DNA from: Candidatus Gastranaerophilales bacterium
GTDB lineage: Bacteria; Cyanobacteriota; Vampirovibrionia; Gastranaerophilales; Gastranaerophilaceae
NCBI GenBank assembly: GCA_944326565.1
Contig: CALVEL010000001.1
Location: 405,354-469,353, forward strand
Reading direction: 5' to 3'
DNA: 64,000 bases
Below, piece by piece: positions 1 to 9,743 of this stretch (position 1 is the stretch's first letter; each line of letters opens with the position of its first letter). The translations under genes were made by a program, and so were the position numbers. The notes under the pieces are model-generated. The model worked only from the letters and a program-made list of their open reading frames with translations. It searched no databases and was not told where the DNA came from.

Positions 1-1289
<1,289 letters not shown>

Positions 1290-1303
<14 letters not shown>

Positions 1304-2411
1304 TAAAAAACATAATATTTATTTTATAACAGGAGGAGGTACAGGAGGTCATATATATCCTGCTATGGCTGTAGCTGACGAGCTGAGTAATAGAGGTGAA
1401 AAAGTATATTATGTTGGGAATCCTAAAAATCTCGAGTTTGATATTGTCTCTAAAAAAGGATTTGAGTTTTTGCCTGTTATGGTGCATGGAATGCCGAGAA
1501 AAGCTGGTTTCTCATTGGTAAAATGGTTTATAGAATTGGGACTTGCTGTTGTTCAGAGTATAATTTACATTTTAAAATACAAGCCTAATGCTGTATTTGG
1601 TACTGGAGGATATGTATCTGCACCGGCTTTGATTGCGGCAAAACTAACAAAGACGCCTTTTATGCTCCATGATTGTGATGCAAATCCCGGGCTCGTGACC
1701 AGAAAATTGGCTCCATATGCTGGTTGTGTATCTTTGGCTTTTGATTGTGCAAAGGATAAAATTAAAAACAATTATTGTTTAATTGCGGGTAATCCGATAA
1801 GAAAAACTTTTAAGACACTTTTAAAATCTGAAGCAAGAGAGAAATTAGGTCTTCAGGATAAAACAACTCTTTGTATAATGGGAGGCTCGCAAGGTGCAAG
1901 AGCTATAAATGACGGGGCTGTTGAAATATTAAAAAAATTCTCCAAGAATAATGATCTGCAGATTATTTTTCAGACCGGTAAGAAGAATTTTGAGCGGGTA
2001 ATTGAACAGCTTATTAAAATATATCCAGAATATGAAGCAGATAAGAATTTGATTATAAAGCCCTATTTTGATGATATGGTAACGGTTTTGAAAGCATCGG
2101 ATATTGCTATCTCCAGAGCAGGTTCTTTAAGTTTATCCGAGCTTTGCGCCTCAGGAGCGGCATCAATACTTGTGCCTTATCCTTTTGCTGCTGCGGATCA
2201 TCAACGTAAAAATGCTAAGTATATGGAAGAAAAAGGTGCAGCTATTTACCTTGAAGATGAGGATGTTAATGAGGATACACTTTCTGATTTAATTAATATG
2301 TTATTATCCGATTCTGAAAAATTAGGGGGAATTCAGAATAATGCACTTGCTCTTGCTAAATATGACAGTGTTGATTTAATTTGTGACAGACTTATTGAAA
2401 TTGCTGTGTAA
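1290..2411 (+). CDS. murG: UDP-GlcNAc:lipid I N-acetylglucosaminyltransferase
   Basis: A 373-residue GT28 glycosyltransferase of normal length. MurG converts lipid I to lipid II on the inner face of the cytoplasmic membrane. The N-terminal glycine-rich loop GGGTGGHIYPA is diagnostic, and the C-terminal half has the nucleotide-sugar binding region GGSQGARAIN and the SRAGSLSLSELCASG segment. Its ATG lies inside the end of ftsW, preceded by AGGAA, so it is the third gene of the murD-ftsW-murG unit. No further dcw genes follow: the next gene is on the other strand. Confidence 0.95.
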
Positions 2412-2430
2412 GGTATTAAAAAATCTATTT

Positions 2431-2646
2431 CTAAATTTTTAATAAAGTATTTATATCAACATCCAAATAGTTAGCAAAATCATTAATTTTACCTATAGAT
2501 AGGTTAAGTATTCCCGATTCAATTTTGGCAACATAGCTCCAAGATACATTCATTAATTCTGAAAAAGACTCCTGAGTATAGCCTTTTTCTTTTCTTGCAA
2601 TTTGGATATTTTTACCTATTTTTTTAAGAAGTTCTTTCTTGTTCAT
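2431..2646 (-). CDS. Small XRE-family helix-turn-helix regulator (pair 1)
   Basis: A 71-residue protein consisting almost only of an HTH_3/XRE DNA-binding domain (IGKNIQIARKEKGYTQESF, then the recognition helix region SWSYVAKIESG). A longer frame is open upstream, but the N-terminal part before MNKKELL runs through the pseudopilin promoter and looks non-coding, so I start at 2646. It is transcribed divergently from the pseudopilin at 2738, with only 91 bases between the start codons. The palindrome in that gap (2698-2715) is a plausible binding site. The partner relationship recurs four more times in this window. No effector domain is visible. Confidence 0.75.
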   Translation of the reverse strand: MNKKELLKKIGKNIQIARKEKGYTQESFSELMNVSWSYVAKIESGILNLSIGKINDFANYLDVDINTLLKI

Positions 2647-2682
2647 AAAAACATTATGAACTAGTATTGACTTATTTTTGTA

Positions 2683-2715
2683 TTGATATATAATTGTATT
2701 CAAATATAATTGAAT
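2683..2715 (+). promoter_or_regulatory. Pseudopilin promoter with overlapping palindromic operator
   Basis: TTGATA (2683-2688), a 16-base spacer and TATAAT (2705-2710) form a good sigma-70-type promoter reading towards the pseudopilin. ATTCAA (2698-2703) and TTGAAT (2710-2715) form a perfect inverted repeat with a 6-base centre that straddles the -10 box. A repressor bound here would block the promoter; the divergent XRE protein is the obvious candidate, by inference. Confidence 0.55.
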
Positions 2716-2737
2716 AATTAGCAAATTGGAGGTTGAA

Positions 2738-3424
2738 ATGCAAAAAGGGTTTACGTTGTCTGAAATACTTATTACTTTGGGGATAATCGGGGTTGTGGCA
2801 GCAATGACTCTGCCTACAGTAATCAACAACAGCAGAAACAAGGCGCTTGAAACGGCATTAAAGAAAAATTATTCGGTAATTGAGCAGGCTCTTAATATGT
2901 ATCAAGCGCAAAACGGAGAACGATTTTTGGTTGAAAATGCCGAACGTGGTAGTGTAAAGTCTATGTTAATGAATTATATGAAATCTGTTCAAGATTGTGG
3001 AATGGGGTCTAATGACCCGCAAGCTTGTATTCCTAATTATGGGATTGGTAATGAAAATAATTCTAAAGTTTATAAAACTTTTAACGGAAAAACCGAATTG
3101 GGTTTATCAAAATTTGATGATGGTCAGTTTGTTATTAATGATGGAAGTCTTATTTTGATTGAAAATGTTGAGAGTAGCGGTGTAGTATATATTTCAGTAG
3201 ATGTGAATGGGTATAATAAAAATCCTAACCGATTCGGACAGGATTTGTTTATGTTTCAGTTAATGAAAAAGACAGGGTATTTGTTACCTATGGGAGCTAA
3301 AGGAACTGATTATTACAGTGACACAGATGAATATTGTTCCCCGACTTCTACAAATAACATGAATGGTGCAGGTTGTACTTATAAGGCATTGACTGATAAT
3401 AAATATTTTACTAAATTAAGATAA
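2738..3424 (+). CDS. Type IV pilin-like / type II secretion pseudopilin (pair 1)
   Basis: A 228-residue secreted protein with a class III prepilin leader: MQKG followed by FTLSEILITLGIIGVV, giving cleavage after Gly4, Phe at +1 and Glu at +5 of the mature protein. The hydrophobic alpha1 helix would anchor it in the membrane before assembly. The C-terminal half carries the motif VDVNGYNKNPNRFGQDLFMF, seen in variant form in the other four pseudopilins here, and several Cys. The start at 2738 is set by a strong GGAGG at 2728-2732; a start at 2726 would hide the leader. It is about two-thirds identical by eye to the protein at 40720-41406. No pilus assembly genes are adjacent. Confidence 0.85.
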   Translation: MQKGFTLSEILITLGIIGVVAAMTLPTVINNSRNKALETALKKNYSVIEQALNMYQAQNGERFLVENAERGSVKSMLMNYMKSVQDCGMGSNDPQACIPNYGIGNENNSKVYKTFNGKTELGLSKFDDGQFVINDGSLILIENVESSGVVYISVDVNGYNKNPNRFGQDLFMFQLMKKTGYLLPMGAKGTDYYSDTDEYCSPTSTNNMNGAGCTYKALTDNKYFTKLR

Positions 3425-3436
3425 AAATTATTCCTC

Positions 3437-3465
3437 TTGCTATCAGTTTGGTTTTGATTTACTTT
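3437..3465 (+). promoter_or_regulatory. Predicted folC promoter, leaderless
   Basis: TTGCTA (3437-3442), 17-base spacer, TACTTT (3460-3465). The folC ATG begins after exactly 6 more bases, so the transcript should begin at or next to the start codon. No ribosome-binding site is visible. The same geometry occurs before relA/spoT, the kinase at 15861, panE, the gene at 35541 and radA. Confidence 0.45.
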
Positions 3466-3471
3466 AGTTAT

Positions 3472-4644
3472 ATGGAAAAGAAAACTTATAATGATGCAAA
3501 AGAGCTTTTGACAAGTCAGGGAAAGTTTTATATAAATTTGGGTTTGGATAGAATTTCTGCAATTCTTGAGATTTTAGGGAATCCGCAGGATAGACTAAAG
3601 TGCATTCATGTCGCAGGAACGAATGGGAAGGGCAGTGTATGCGCTATTCTTGCAGAAATTTTAAAAGAGGCAGGTAAAAAAACAGGCTTATATACAAGTC
3701 CGCATATTTTTAAATATAACGAACGGATTAAAATTAACGGCATCGATATTTCTGATGATGATTTCGCAAGGTTAGTTTTTGAAATTTGTGAATCTGCTGA
3801 CAAAAATAATATTCATTTAACCGAATTTGAAATTTTGACTGCTGCGGCGTTTAAGTATTTTGCAGATAATGATGTAGATGTTGTTGTTTTGGAGACAGGA
3901 CTTGGGGGAAAATTTGATGCGACAAATGTTATTAAAAATAATCTTTGTGCTGTGATTACTCATATAGACCTTGACCATACTGAAAGATTAGGTGATACAA
4001 AGGATAAAATTGCTTTTGAAAAAGCGGGTATTATCAAGCCGAATTGTCCTGTGGTGACTTCAGAAGGCTATGAAGCTATTAAAGATGCTGCTGATGAAAA
4101 TGATTCGCTTCTAATGATGATTGCACCTTTTGAAAATAGTGAAAATCTTTCTTTGAAAGGACTTTATCAGCAGGAAAATCTTTCACTTGCACTTGCTGTA
4201 ATAAGGCTTGTATTTCCTCAAATTTCTAATGAATTAATTCAAAATGCACTCAAAAAAGTAAAGCATCCTGCAAGATTTCAGTTCATTGCAGGAAAAAATA
4301 TTATTATTGACGGCGCTCATAATCCTAATGGAATAACAGTATTAAAAGAAAGTTTGGACTATTATTATCCTGACAAAAAAAGACGTTTTATATTCGGTTG
4401 TCTAAGAAATAAAAATTATAAAAAAATGATGGATTTATTATTTGATAAAAATGATGAAATATACTTTTATCACTTCAATAACAAAAATTCTTGTACAATT
4501 TCAGAGTTGCAATCAGTTTGTGAATATGAAGCAAAAGAGTTAAAATCTTTCAATGATTTAGATTTTAACTCTGATACTTTGACAATTATTTGCGGATCTT
4601 TTTATATGATTAATGAGCTTGTTAGTCCTGATTGCTTTCTTTAA
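3472..4644 (+). CDS. folC: Folylpolyglutamate synthase / dihydrofolate synthase
   Basis: A 390-residue Mur-ligase-superfamily enzyme. FolC adds glutamate to dihydropteroate and/or to reduced folates in the cytoplasm. The P-loop HVAGTNGKGSV near residue 50, the TSPHIF motif and LETGLGGKFDATN are all diagnostic. The C-terminal domain carries IDGAHNPNG. The frame extends 8 codons upstream, but the ATG at 3472 sits 6 bases after a TACTTT -10 box and begins the conserved sequence. Neither start has a Shine-Dalgarno. Whether it is mono- or bifunctional cannot be told from sequence alone. Its 3' end overlaps the convergent glycosyltransferase by 23 bases. Confidence 0.92.
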   Translation: MEKKTYNDAKELLTSQGKFYINLGLDRISAILEILGNPQDRLKCIHVAGTNGKGSVCAILAEILKEAGKKTGLYTSPHIFKYNERIKINGIDISDDDFARLVFEICESADKNNIHLTEFEILTAAAFKYFADNDVDVVVLETGLGGKFDATNVIKNNLCAVITHIDLDHTERLGDTKDKIAFEKAGIIKPNCPVVTSEGYEAIKDAADENDSLLMMIAPFENSENLSLKGLYQQENLSLALAVIRLVFPQISNELIQNALKKVKHPARFQFIAGKNIIIDGAHNPNGITVLKESLDYYYPDKKRRFIFGCLRNKNYKKMMDLLFDKNDEIYFYHFNNKNSCTISELQSVCEYEAKELKSFNDLDFNSDTLTIICGSFYMINELVSPDCFL

Positions 4645-6184
4645 CCATTTCTGCAATTAGACTATTTAGTTCAGCAGGACAAAAGTCGTTGCAGGTATTC
4701 CATATGAGAGTTGGTTTTGGCTCTTTAATTGATGGTGATGGATAGTCACTGTTACAGAATCCTTTTAACATATTTGTAGACCCATCAAAATTCGGAGTGA
4801 AATGTGTACAGCAACTGCATATTTTTAATATAAACCCATAATCATCAAGTTTTGTCTTTAATTCATTTAAAGCATCAATCATTCTCAGATGAGTAGCTGT
4901 AGTGAATTTTTTGTTTTTGTAGAAAAATCTTATTTTTGCAAGTCCGTTATCTGAAATAAATTGCATTCTGCAATTAAGATTGTTACCTCTATTTGTTGTA
5001 ACAACAATATCTACATCAAACTTTTGAACATTTTCAGAGGAGTCTTCTTTATTCTTAATTTTGTTTATTAGCTTTCTAATTGGAGGCAAGTTTTTCATTA
5101 TATGCCCCAGAGAATATGCAGGATACATAAATAGTCTGAGAATTTCAATTTTGTTTAGTTTTGATTCGATAAGACTGAGTGCGAATCCTACAATTAACAG
5201 TATAAATGTGAATAAAACAAACTTGAAATCCAAGAAGAAATATGAACTGTAAGAATGTTTCAAAACAATAATGTAAATTATTAATAATGTCCAAATATTC
5301 GGATATATAAGAGAAAGAACATGTTCAGAAAATACAAAGTTCTTTGAAAATATTTGAGTAAAAGCATTTTTGAACAATTCCAATCTTTTTGAAAGTCTAG
5401 GTTTTCTGAATACATAGTTAGTATTATCTACTATTGTTTGAATATTAGGATTATAAGTACATTTATATTTGATTTTTGAAAGTAATAAGCTGTATTTCAG
5501 CTCGGAATTTATATCTTTAAAATCCACATCGCCGATTTGATTTACAATATCTTTTTTGATAATAAATACTCCGCTGTCAGCCTGAGATGCAAGTCCAAAT
5601 AAAGACCTTGCCCGTCTTATAAAATTCATATGATATTTTTGGTAAGCTGCTTTAATTTTATCAAGCGGTCCAAAATTTTCGACATCAATAATAGTCTCAC
5701 CGCTCAATACGCTGTTTCTTGTAAGAGCAGCATTAATCGTTGATAAAAAATCAGGAGCGATACTTCTGTCAGCGTCAATAAACACAAAAGAATCAATATA
5801 ATCGTCTTGAGAAAGTTGTTCCAATAAAATAGAAATAGCCTGATCCTTTCCGATTGTACCAACTTCTTTTATGTTGATAGTGTTTATAAAAGGATCATTA
5901 CTAAAGAAGTTTTGGGATCCATCTGTGCAATTGTCTAATATTAAATAAACTTTGAAATTTCCGATAGGGTAATCTTGAGCTTTTAATTCGCTTACAAGTT
6001 TTTCTAAAGACTCATAATTGTTGTGAGAATATATTACAACTGCAAGATTTTCTTTATCCTCATATTGTGAATATCTTTTCTCAATTTTAAATTTCCTGTC
6101 ATTTAAATTGCGGATTGCAAGCGCAAGAAAAAATATTGTATATATTGCAGCATAAATGTATAAAATATCTATAATAAATTCCAT
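4622..6184 (-). CDS. Membrane-anchored GT2 glycosyltransferase with Cys-rich C-terminal domain
   Basis: A 520-residue protein. Residues 1-22 form a membrane segment. Residues about 45-250 are a family 2 glycosyltransferase fold, with VVIYSHNNYESLEKLV, YLILDNCTDGS and a DxD-type metal site in FIDADRS. Two more hydrophobic segments follow at about 300-350. The last 140 residues are an additional domain that I do not recognise, rich in Cys (ICSCCTHF, GFCNSDY, WNTCNDFC), which could bind metal or form disulfides. The architecture resembles processive polysaccharide synthases, but the substrate cannot be named. A GAGGGAT ribosome-binding site precedes the ATG. It stands alone between folC and a divergent protease gene. 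Confidence 0.75.
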   Translation of the reverse strand: MEFIIDILYIYAAIYTIFFLALAIRNLNDRKFKIEKRYSQYEDKENLAVVIYSHNNYESLEKLVSELKAQDYPIGNFKVYLILDNCTDGSQNFFSNDPFINTINIKEVGTIGKDQAISILLEQLSQDDYIDSFVFIDADRSIAPDFLSTINAALTRNSVLSGETIIDVENFGPLDKIKAAYQKYHMNFIRRARSLFGLASQADSGVFIIKKDIVNQIGDVDFKDINSELKYSLLLSKIKYKCTYNPNIQTIVDNTNYVFRKPRLSKRLELFKNAFTQIFSKNFVFSEHVLSLIYPNIWTLLIIYIIVLKHSYSSYFFLDFKFVLFTFILLIVGFALSLIESKLNKIEILRLFMYPAYSLGHIMKNLPPIRKLINKIKNKEDSSENVQKFDVDIVVTTNRGNNLNCRMQFISDNGLAKIRFFYKNKKFTTATHLRMIDALNELKTKLDDYGFILKICSCCTHFTPNFDGSTNMLKGFCNSDYPSPSIKEPKPTLIWNTCNDFCPAELNSLIAEMVKESNQD

Positions 6185-6434
6185 AATATCCCTCTTAATT
6201 CTATAAAAACATTGTAATTAAAACCTTTTAAAATTTCCATTTAATGTAAATAATTGTGAAAATCAGCTCTTGAAAATGTGTGAATATTTACCTTGAGCAT
6301 AAAGTTTTAATATAAATTTTACCAAGTTTTAAAATTATAATTTTAATAATTAAGATAACTAACCATTGTATATGACATTGACTGAATGCAAATAATCAGA
6401 ATTTAGTCATAATAAAATCAAGAGGTGCTTTATT

Positions 6435-7112
6435 ATGTTGAAAAAAATATTTACGATATTAACAGTTTTATTTATAACTTTTGCTGGTGTTAATTATACA
6501 TACGCAAAAAATTACGAACCTGATGAGCAGATAAATATTTCAGTATACGAAAAAATTAATCCGGCAATAGTAGCAATAGATGCTCAAACATCAGATGGTA
6601 TATCAGCAGGTACTGGATGTATAGTAAAATCTGACGGGCTTATTTTAACAGGATCTCATGTGGTAGAAGACTGTAAAAGTGTTGAAGTTACGATGTATAA
6701 CGGTCAAGTATATAAAGCTCAGGTGGTATCCAAAATGGGCAAAAACAAAGACCTTGCTCTTTTGAAGATTACCCCTAAAACTCCACTGCATACAATTAAA
6801 TTTGGGGATTCCGAGGATATAAAAGTTGGGCAAAAAGTTCTGGCTATAGGCAATCCTTTCGGCTTTTCAGGTACACTTACTCAAGGAATTATTTCCCGTA
6901 TTGATTATACAAAAAATAAAATACAAACAGATGCAGCAATAAATCCTGGATGCTCAGGCGGACCACTATTAAATTCATCAGGTGAGGTCATAGGTATTAA
7001 CCAGTCAATTTATAATCCTGATAATAATATTTCCAATATTGGTATAGGTTTTGCAATTCCTATAAACGATGCAAAAAGTTTTATTGAATCTGCAAAGATT
7101 ACTAAAAAATAA
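6435..7112 (+). CDS. Secreted trypsin-like serine protease (HtrA/DegP-type catalytic domain, no PDZ)
   Basis: A 225-residue protein with an N-terminal signal peptide (hydrophobic stretch ending near TYA), followed directly by one S1C trypsin-like domain. The catalytic His is in ILTGSHVVE, Asp in NKDLALLKI and Ser in GCSGGPLLN; the family usually has GNSGGP, so Cys replaces Asn next to the nucleophile turn. The oxyanion-loop motif AIGNPFG is intact. PDZ domains, normal for DegP/DegQ, are absent, so it resembles short trypsin-2-type proteins. It probably works in the periplasm or cell envelope in protein quality control or as a secreted hydrolase. The start is supported by AAGAGGTG at 6419-6426. 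It is a single-gene unit. Confidence 0.85.
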   Translation: MLKKIFTILTVLFITFAGVNYTYAKNYEPDEQINISVYEKINPAIVAIDAQTSDGISAGTGCIVKSDGLILTGSHVVEDCKSVEVTMYNGQVYKAQVVSKMGKNKDLALLKITPKTPLHTIKFGDSEDIKVGQKVLAIGNPFGFSGTLTQGIISRIDYTKNKIQTDAAINPGCSGGPLLNSSGEVIGINQSIYNPDNNISNIGIGFAIPINDAKSFIESAKITKK

Positions 7113-7208
7113 ATTTGTAAACTTATGTTAATTCTCCTATTCCGCTGTAAAATAAGAGTTTTAGGACGCTTTTTGTGATTGTATATAAACGTTTAGGAAA
7201 AAAACAGG

Positions 7209-7270
7209 CAATTTTTTATAAGAAAAAAACTTTATCAAATTATAAGTGGAAACACTATGGGGAAAATATT
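7209..7270 (+). promoter_or_regulatory. Shared upstream element, copy 1
   Basis: The leader of the repeat-protein gene contains CAATTT, then TATAAGAAAAAAACTTTAT, then TATAAG, GGAAA and GGGGAAAATATT. The same blocks in the same order and nearly the same spacing precede the genes at 28975 and 53314. AT-rich sequence is easy to align by chance, but the G positions also coincide. Confidence 0.45.
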
Positions 7271-7295
7271 TAAACTTGGGAAAAGGAGTTAAGAC

Positions 7296-8639
7296 ATGGG
7301 ATTACAAAACGTATCAAAAGTATCTGTTACAGATACTAAACAGACTGAAAAAACGCAAAAAGCAGATCCAAAATTAAAGGATGAGCAGTCTTCAAAATCT
7401 GAATTATCAGAAGCATTATCAAAAGGTAAAACTTCTAAAGAAAGTCAAAAACCTGTATTAGAAAAGTTACCTGCAAAATTACAAAAGAAAAAAGAACTTT
7501 CAACTACTCAAAAACTTTTAACAGGTACAGGAATTTTAGCAGCAGCAGCAACAGCTTTGTCCTTAATTAAACCTTCAGCTGGTAAAGCTTTAAAAGGCGT
7601 AGCTAAATTAGCACAACATGCTCCTCAAGCTTCTAAAGGGCTAAAAGCGAGCCATGCATTAGGTACAGTAGGAGCTTTAGCTGGGGCTTCTGTTTTAGCA
7701 GCTTGTTCTGATGATATTTTGGATGAGGTTCATAACCATTATGTAGATATTCCAACAGATACAGTAACAGAAACAGAATATGTTGAAAAAATTATTGAAA
7801 AGCCTGTATATATTAAAGATACAATATTTCAAAGGGATACAACCTATTTGCCAGGAGATACTGTATATATGCCAGGTGATACAGTTGTAATGCCGGGAGA
7901 TACAATATATATGCCAGGAGACACAATTGTAATGCCAGGAGACACAATTGTAATGCCAGGTGATACAATATATATGCCAGGTGATACAATTGTTAATCAT
8001 GATACTATATACATAGATAAACCGATACCTATGCCACCTGAGACAATATATGTAAATAAAAAATTCTATTCAGAAGTGCCAGAAAAAATCAAGGAAATAA
8101 TCCATGATTTAGGGGTTGATACAACAGGTGTAGGATCATTTGTCTACGGTGTTGACTGGCAGGATGAAAAGAATAATGTTGTTCACAGAACTCTATGGGA
8201 TGGAGGCAGAACTAGTCGTGATGGTGATGTATATTTGATGAATGATATCGGAACAAAATGGTCAGATCCAGATGAAGATTATGTATTCGGTAAAAATGAA
8301 GATTTTAGTCGACACGAATTATACTTGGACGGTGCAAAAAACTTAAATGACTGTGAAAATACGCCAAAATCAGAAATTAATGTCTCAAATGGTAATGGAG
8401 CACCAAACTGGTTCATTTTTGACCCTGATCAAGTAACTGCACAGCCTGGTAACTGGGTAAGGAATACCCCGAAATCATTTACGAAAATTGGTGATGGTAA
8501 ATGGCAATCAAGTGATGGTTTCACATATGAAAAAGGTCCTATCCCTAACTCTGTAAGAAAAATAAATCAATTCGGTTCAGAGTGGTTGTTAAAGAATATA
8601 AGTATCATCGGCGGAGAAGATGCTAAAGACCCTCAATAA
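7296..8639 (+). CDS. Unknown protein with seven tandem PGDT repeats and an internal lipobox-like site
   Basis: A 447-residue protein I cannot assign. Residues 1-65 are Lys/Ser/Glu-rich and look disordered. Residues 70-135 contain two hydrophobic stretches and end in the lipobox-like ASVLAAC followed by SDD. Residues about 186-234 are seven exact-length 7-residue repeats, PGDT[IV]xM, encoded by 21-bp DNA repeats at 7851-7997. A Trp/Asp-rich C-terminal domain of about 180 residues follows. Repeats of this DT-rich kind occur in surface stalks and lipoproteins of gut bacteria, so an exported surface protein is likely, but the N-terminus is not a normal signal peptide. AAAGGAG precedes the start. 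A terminator follows. Confidence 0.7.
   Translation: MGLQNVSKVSVTDTKQTEKTQKADPKLKDEQSSKSELSEALSKGKTSKESQKPVLEKLPAKLQKKKELSTTQKLLTGTGILAAAATALSLIKPSAGKALKGVAKLAQHAPQASKGLKASHALGTVGALAGASVLAACSDDILDEVHNHYVDIPTDTVTETEYVEKIIEKPVYIKDTIFQRDTTYLPGDTVYMPGDTVVMPGDTIYMPGDTIVMPGDTIVMPGDTIYMPGDTIVNHDTIYIDKPIPMPPETIYVNKKFYSEVPEKIKEIIHDLGVDTTGVGSFVYGVDWQDEKNNVVHRTLWDGGRTSRDGDVYLMNDIGTKWSDPDEDYVFGKNEDFSRHELYLDGAKNLNDCENTPKSEINVSNGNGAPNWFIFDPDQVTAQPGNWVRNTPKSFTKIGDGKWQSSDGFTYEKGPIPNSVRKINQFGSEWLLKNISIIGGEDAKDPQ
7851..7997 (+). repeat. Seven tandem 21-bp coding repeats
   Basis: Seven in-frame units of 21 bases encode PGDT[IV][YV][MN]. Units differ by a few synonymous or Val/Ile/Tyr changes. The repeats are contiguous without spacers, so this is a protein repeat prone to slippage rather than a CRISPR array. 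Confidence 0.95.
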
Positions 8640-8663
8640 AATTCAATTTAGATACTTTAAAAG

Positions 8664-8690
8664 CGGACATTTTATATGTCCGTTTTTTTT
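8664..8690 (+). terminator. Intrinsic terminator after the repeat-protein gene
   Basis: CGGACAT (8664-8670), loop TTTAT, ATGTCCG (8676-8682), followed by eight T. It lies 24 bases after the stop codon. Confidence 0.9.
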
Positions 8691-8767
8691 GTTTTTTTTT
8701 TAATACTGTAAAAACTTGTAATTTCGTGATATATTAAATTCGTAGGTTAGGAAATAAGGAGGATTAT

Positions 8768-9682
8768 ATGACAGAGTACGTTTATTTAAATGGGGACTAT
8801 GTCGATATTGCAAAAGCTTCAATTCCTGTCCGTACACATGCTTTTTTGTATGGAACGGCAGTATTTGAAGGTATTAGGGCATATTGGAATGAAGAAGAAA
8901 AACAATTATATGCTTTCAGAGTGCCTGAACACTATGAAAGATTAATTCGCAGTGCAAAAATAATGCATATGGATCCATTACATACTGTAGATGAATATTG
9001 TGAAATTACAAAAAGTTTACTGAAAAAAAATAATTATAAAGAAGATGCCTATATGCGTCCTACTTTGTATAAATCAGCGCAAAAAGTAGGTCCCGGATTA
9101 TATGATAACCCAGACTCTTTTATGATAATTGCAAACAAAATGGGGGATTACATTGATACTTCAAAAGGATTAAAAGTATGTGTATCCAGCTGGAGAAGAA
9201 ACAGTGATAATGCTATACCACCTCGTGCGAAAGTCGCAGGTTCTTATGCAAATGCAGCTTTAATTAAAACAGATGCTCATAATGCAGGGTTTGATGATGC
9301 AATTGTGTTAGATGAACAAGGACAGGTTACAGAAGGATCTGCTATGAATTTATTCCTTGTCCAAAACGGAAAACTTGTGACTACAATGAAAACAGATAAT
9401 ATTTTGGTTGGTATCACAAGAAATACAATAATGGAATTAGCAAAAGATGTATTAGGCCTTGAAGTTGAAGAAAGAGCTATTGACAGAACAGAGCTATATA
9501 TTTCTGATGAAGCATTCTATTGCGGTACTGGTGCTCAGGTCAGTCCGATTGTAAGTATAGATGGTAGAAAATTAGGCAATGGACAGGTCGGACCTATAGC
9601 GAAAGATCTTCAAAAGTTATATTTTGATGTCGTAAAAGGACGTGTGCCAAAATATAAAAAATGGTGTATGCCTATTTACTAA
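8768..9682 (+). CDS. ilvE: Branched-chain amino acid aminotransferase
   Basis: A 304-residue fold-type IV PLP enzyme, which interconverts leucine, isoleucine and valine with their 2-oxo acids using glutamate/2-oxoglutarate in the cytoplasm. The N-terminal FLYGTAVFEGIRAY, the PLP lysine in PPRAKVAGSYAN (Lys155) and the phosphate-binding VTEGSAMNLF are all present. Length is standard. AAGGAGG precedes the ATG with ideal spacing. D-amino acid transaminase and aminodeoxychorismate lyase belong to the same superfamily, but FEGIRAY and the length favour IlvE. No other ilv/leu genes are nearby. It is flanked by a terminator upstream and a stem-loop downstream, so it is probably transcribed alone. 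Confidence 0.93.
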   Translation: MTEYVYLNGDYVDIAKASIPVRTHAFLYGTAVFEGIRAYWNEEEKQLYAFRVPEHYERLIRSAKIMHMDPLHTVDEYCEITKSLLKKNNYKEDAYMRPTLYKSAQKVGPGLYDNPDSFMIIANKMGDYIDTSKGLKVCVSSWRRNSDNAIPPRAKVAGSYANAALIKTDAHNAGFDDAIVLDEQGQVTEGSAMNLFLVQNGKLVTTMKTDNILVGITRNTIMELAKDVLGLEVEERAIDRTELYISDEAFYCGTGAQVSPIVSIDGRKLGNGQVGPIAKDLQKLYFDVVKGRVPKYKKWCMPIY

Positions 9683-9690
9683 GTTGATAT

Positions 9691-9719
9691 AGCGTACTCT
9701 GATAATCTCAGAGTACGCT
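9691..9719 (+). terminator. Perfect 12-bp stem-loop after ilvE
   Basis: AGCGTACTCTGA (9691-9702), loop TAATC, TCAGAGTACGCT (9708-9719). It lies 8 bases after the ilvE stop. The stem is strong, but the following bases (AATTTAAAATAA) lack a proper T run, so it may be a weak terminator or an mRNA 3'-end stabiliser. Confidence 0.5.
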
Positions 9720-9743
9720 AATTTAAAATAATGGTGATTTATT

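Noticed and set aside
2647..2841. N-terminal extension of the pair 1 regulator
   Set aside because: The extension crosses the pseudopilin promoter and leader and has no ribosome-binding site.
7851..7997. Regular 21-bp repeats as a CRISPR array
   Set aside because: The units are contiguous without spacers and stay in frame as PGDT protein repeats.
9691..9719. Certain intrinsic terminator after ilvE
   Set aside because: The stem is excellent but no T run follows on either strand, so I list it only as a possible terminator.
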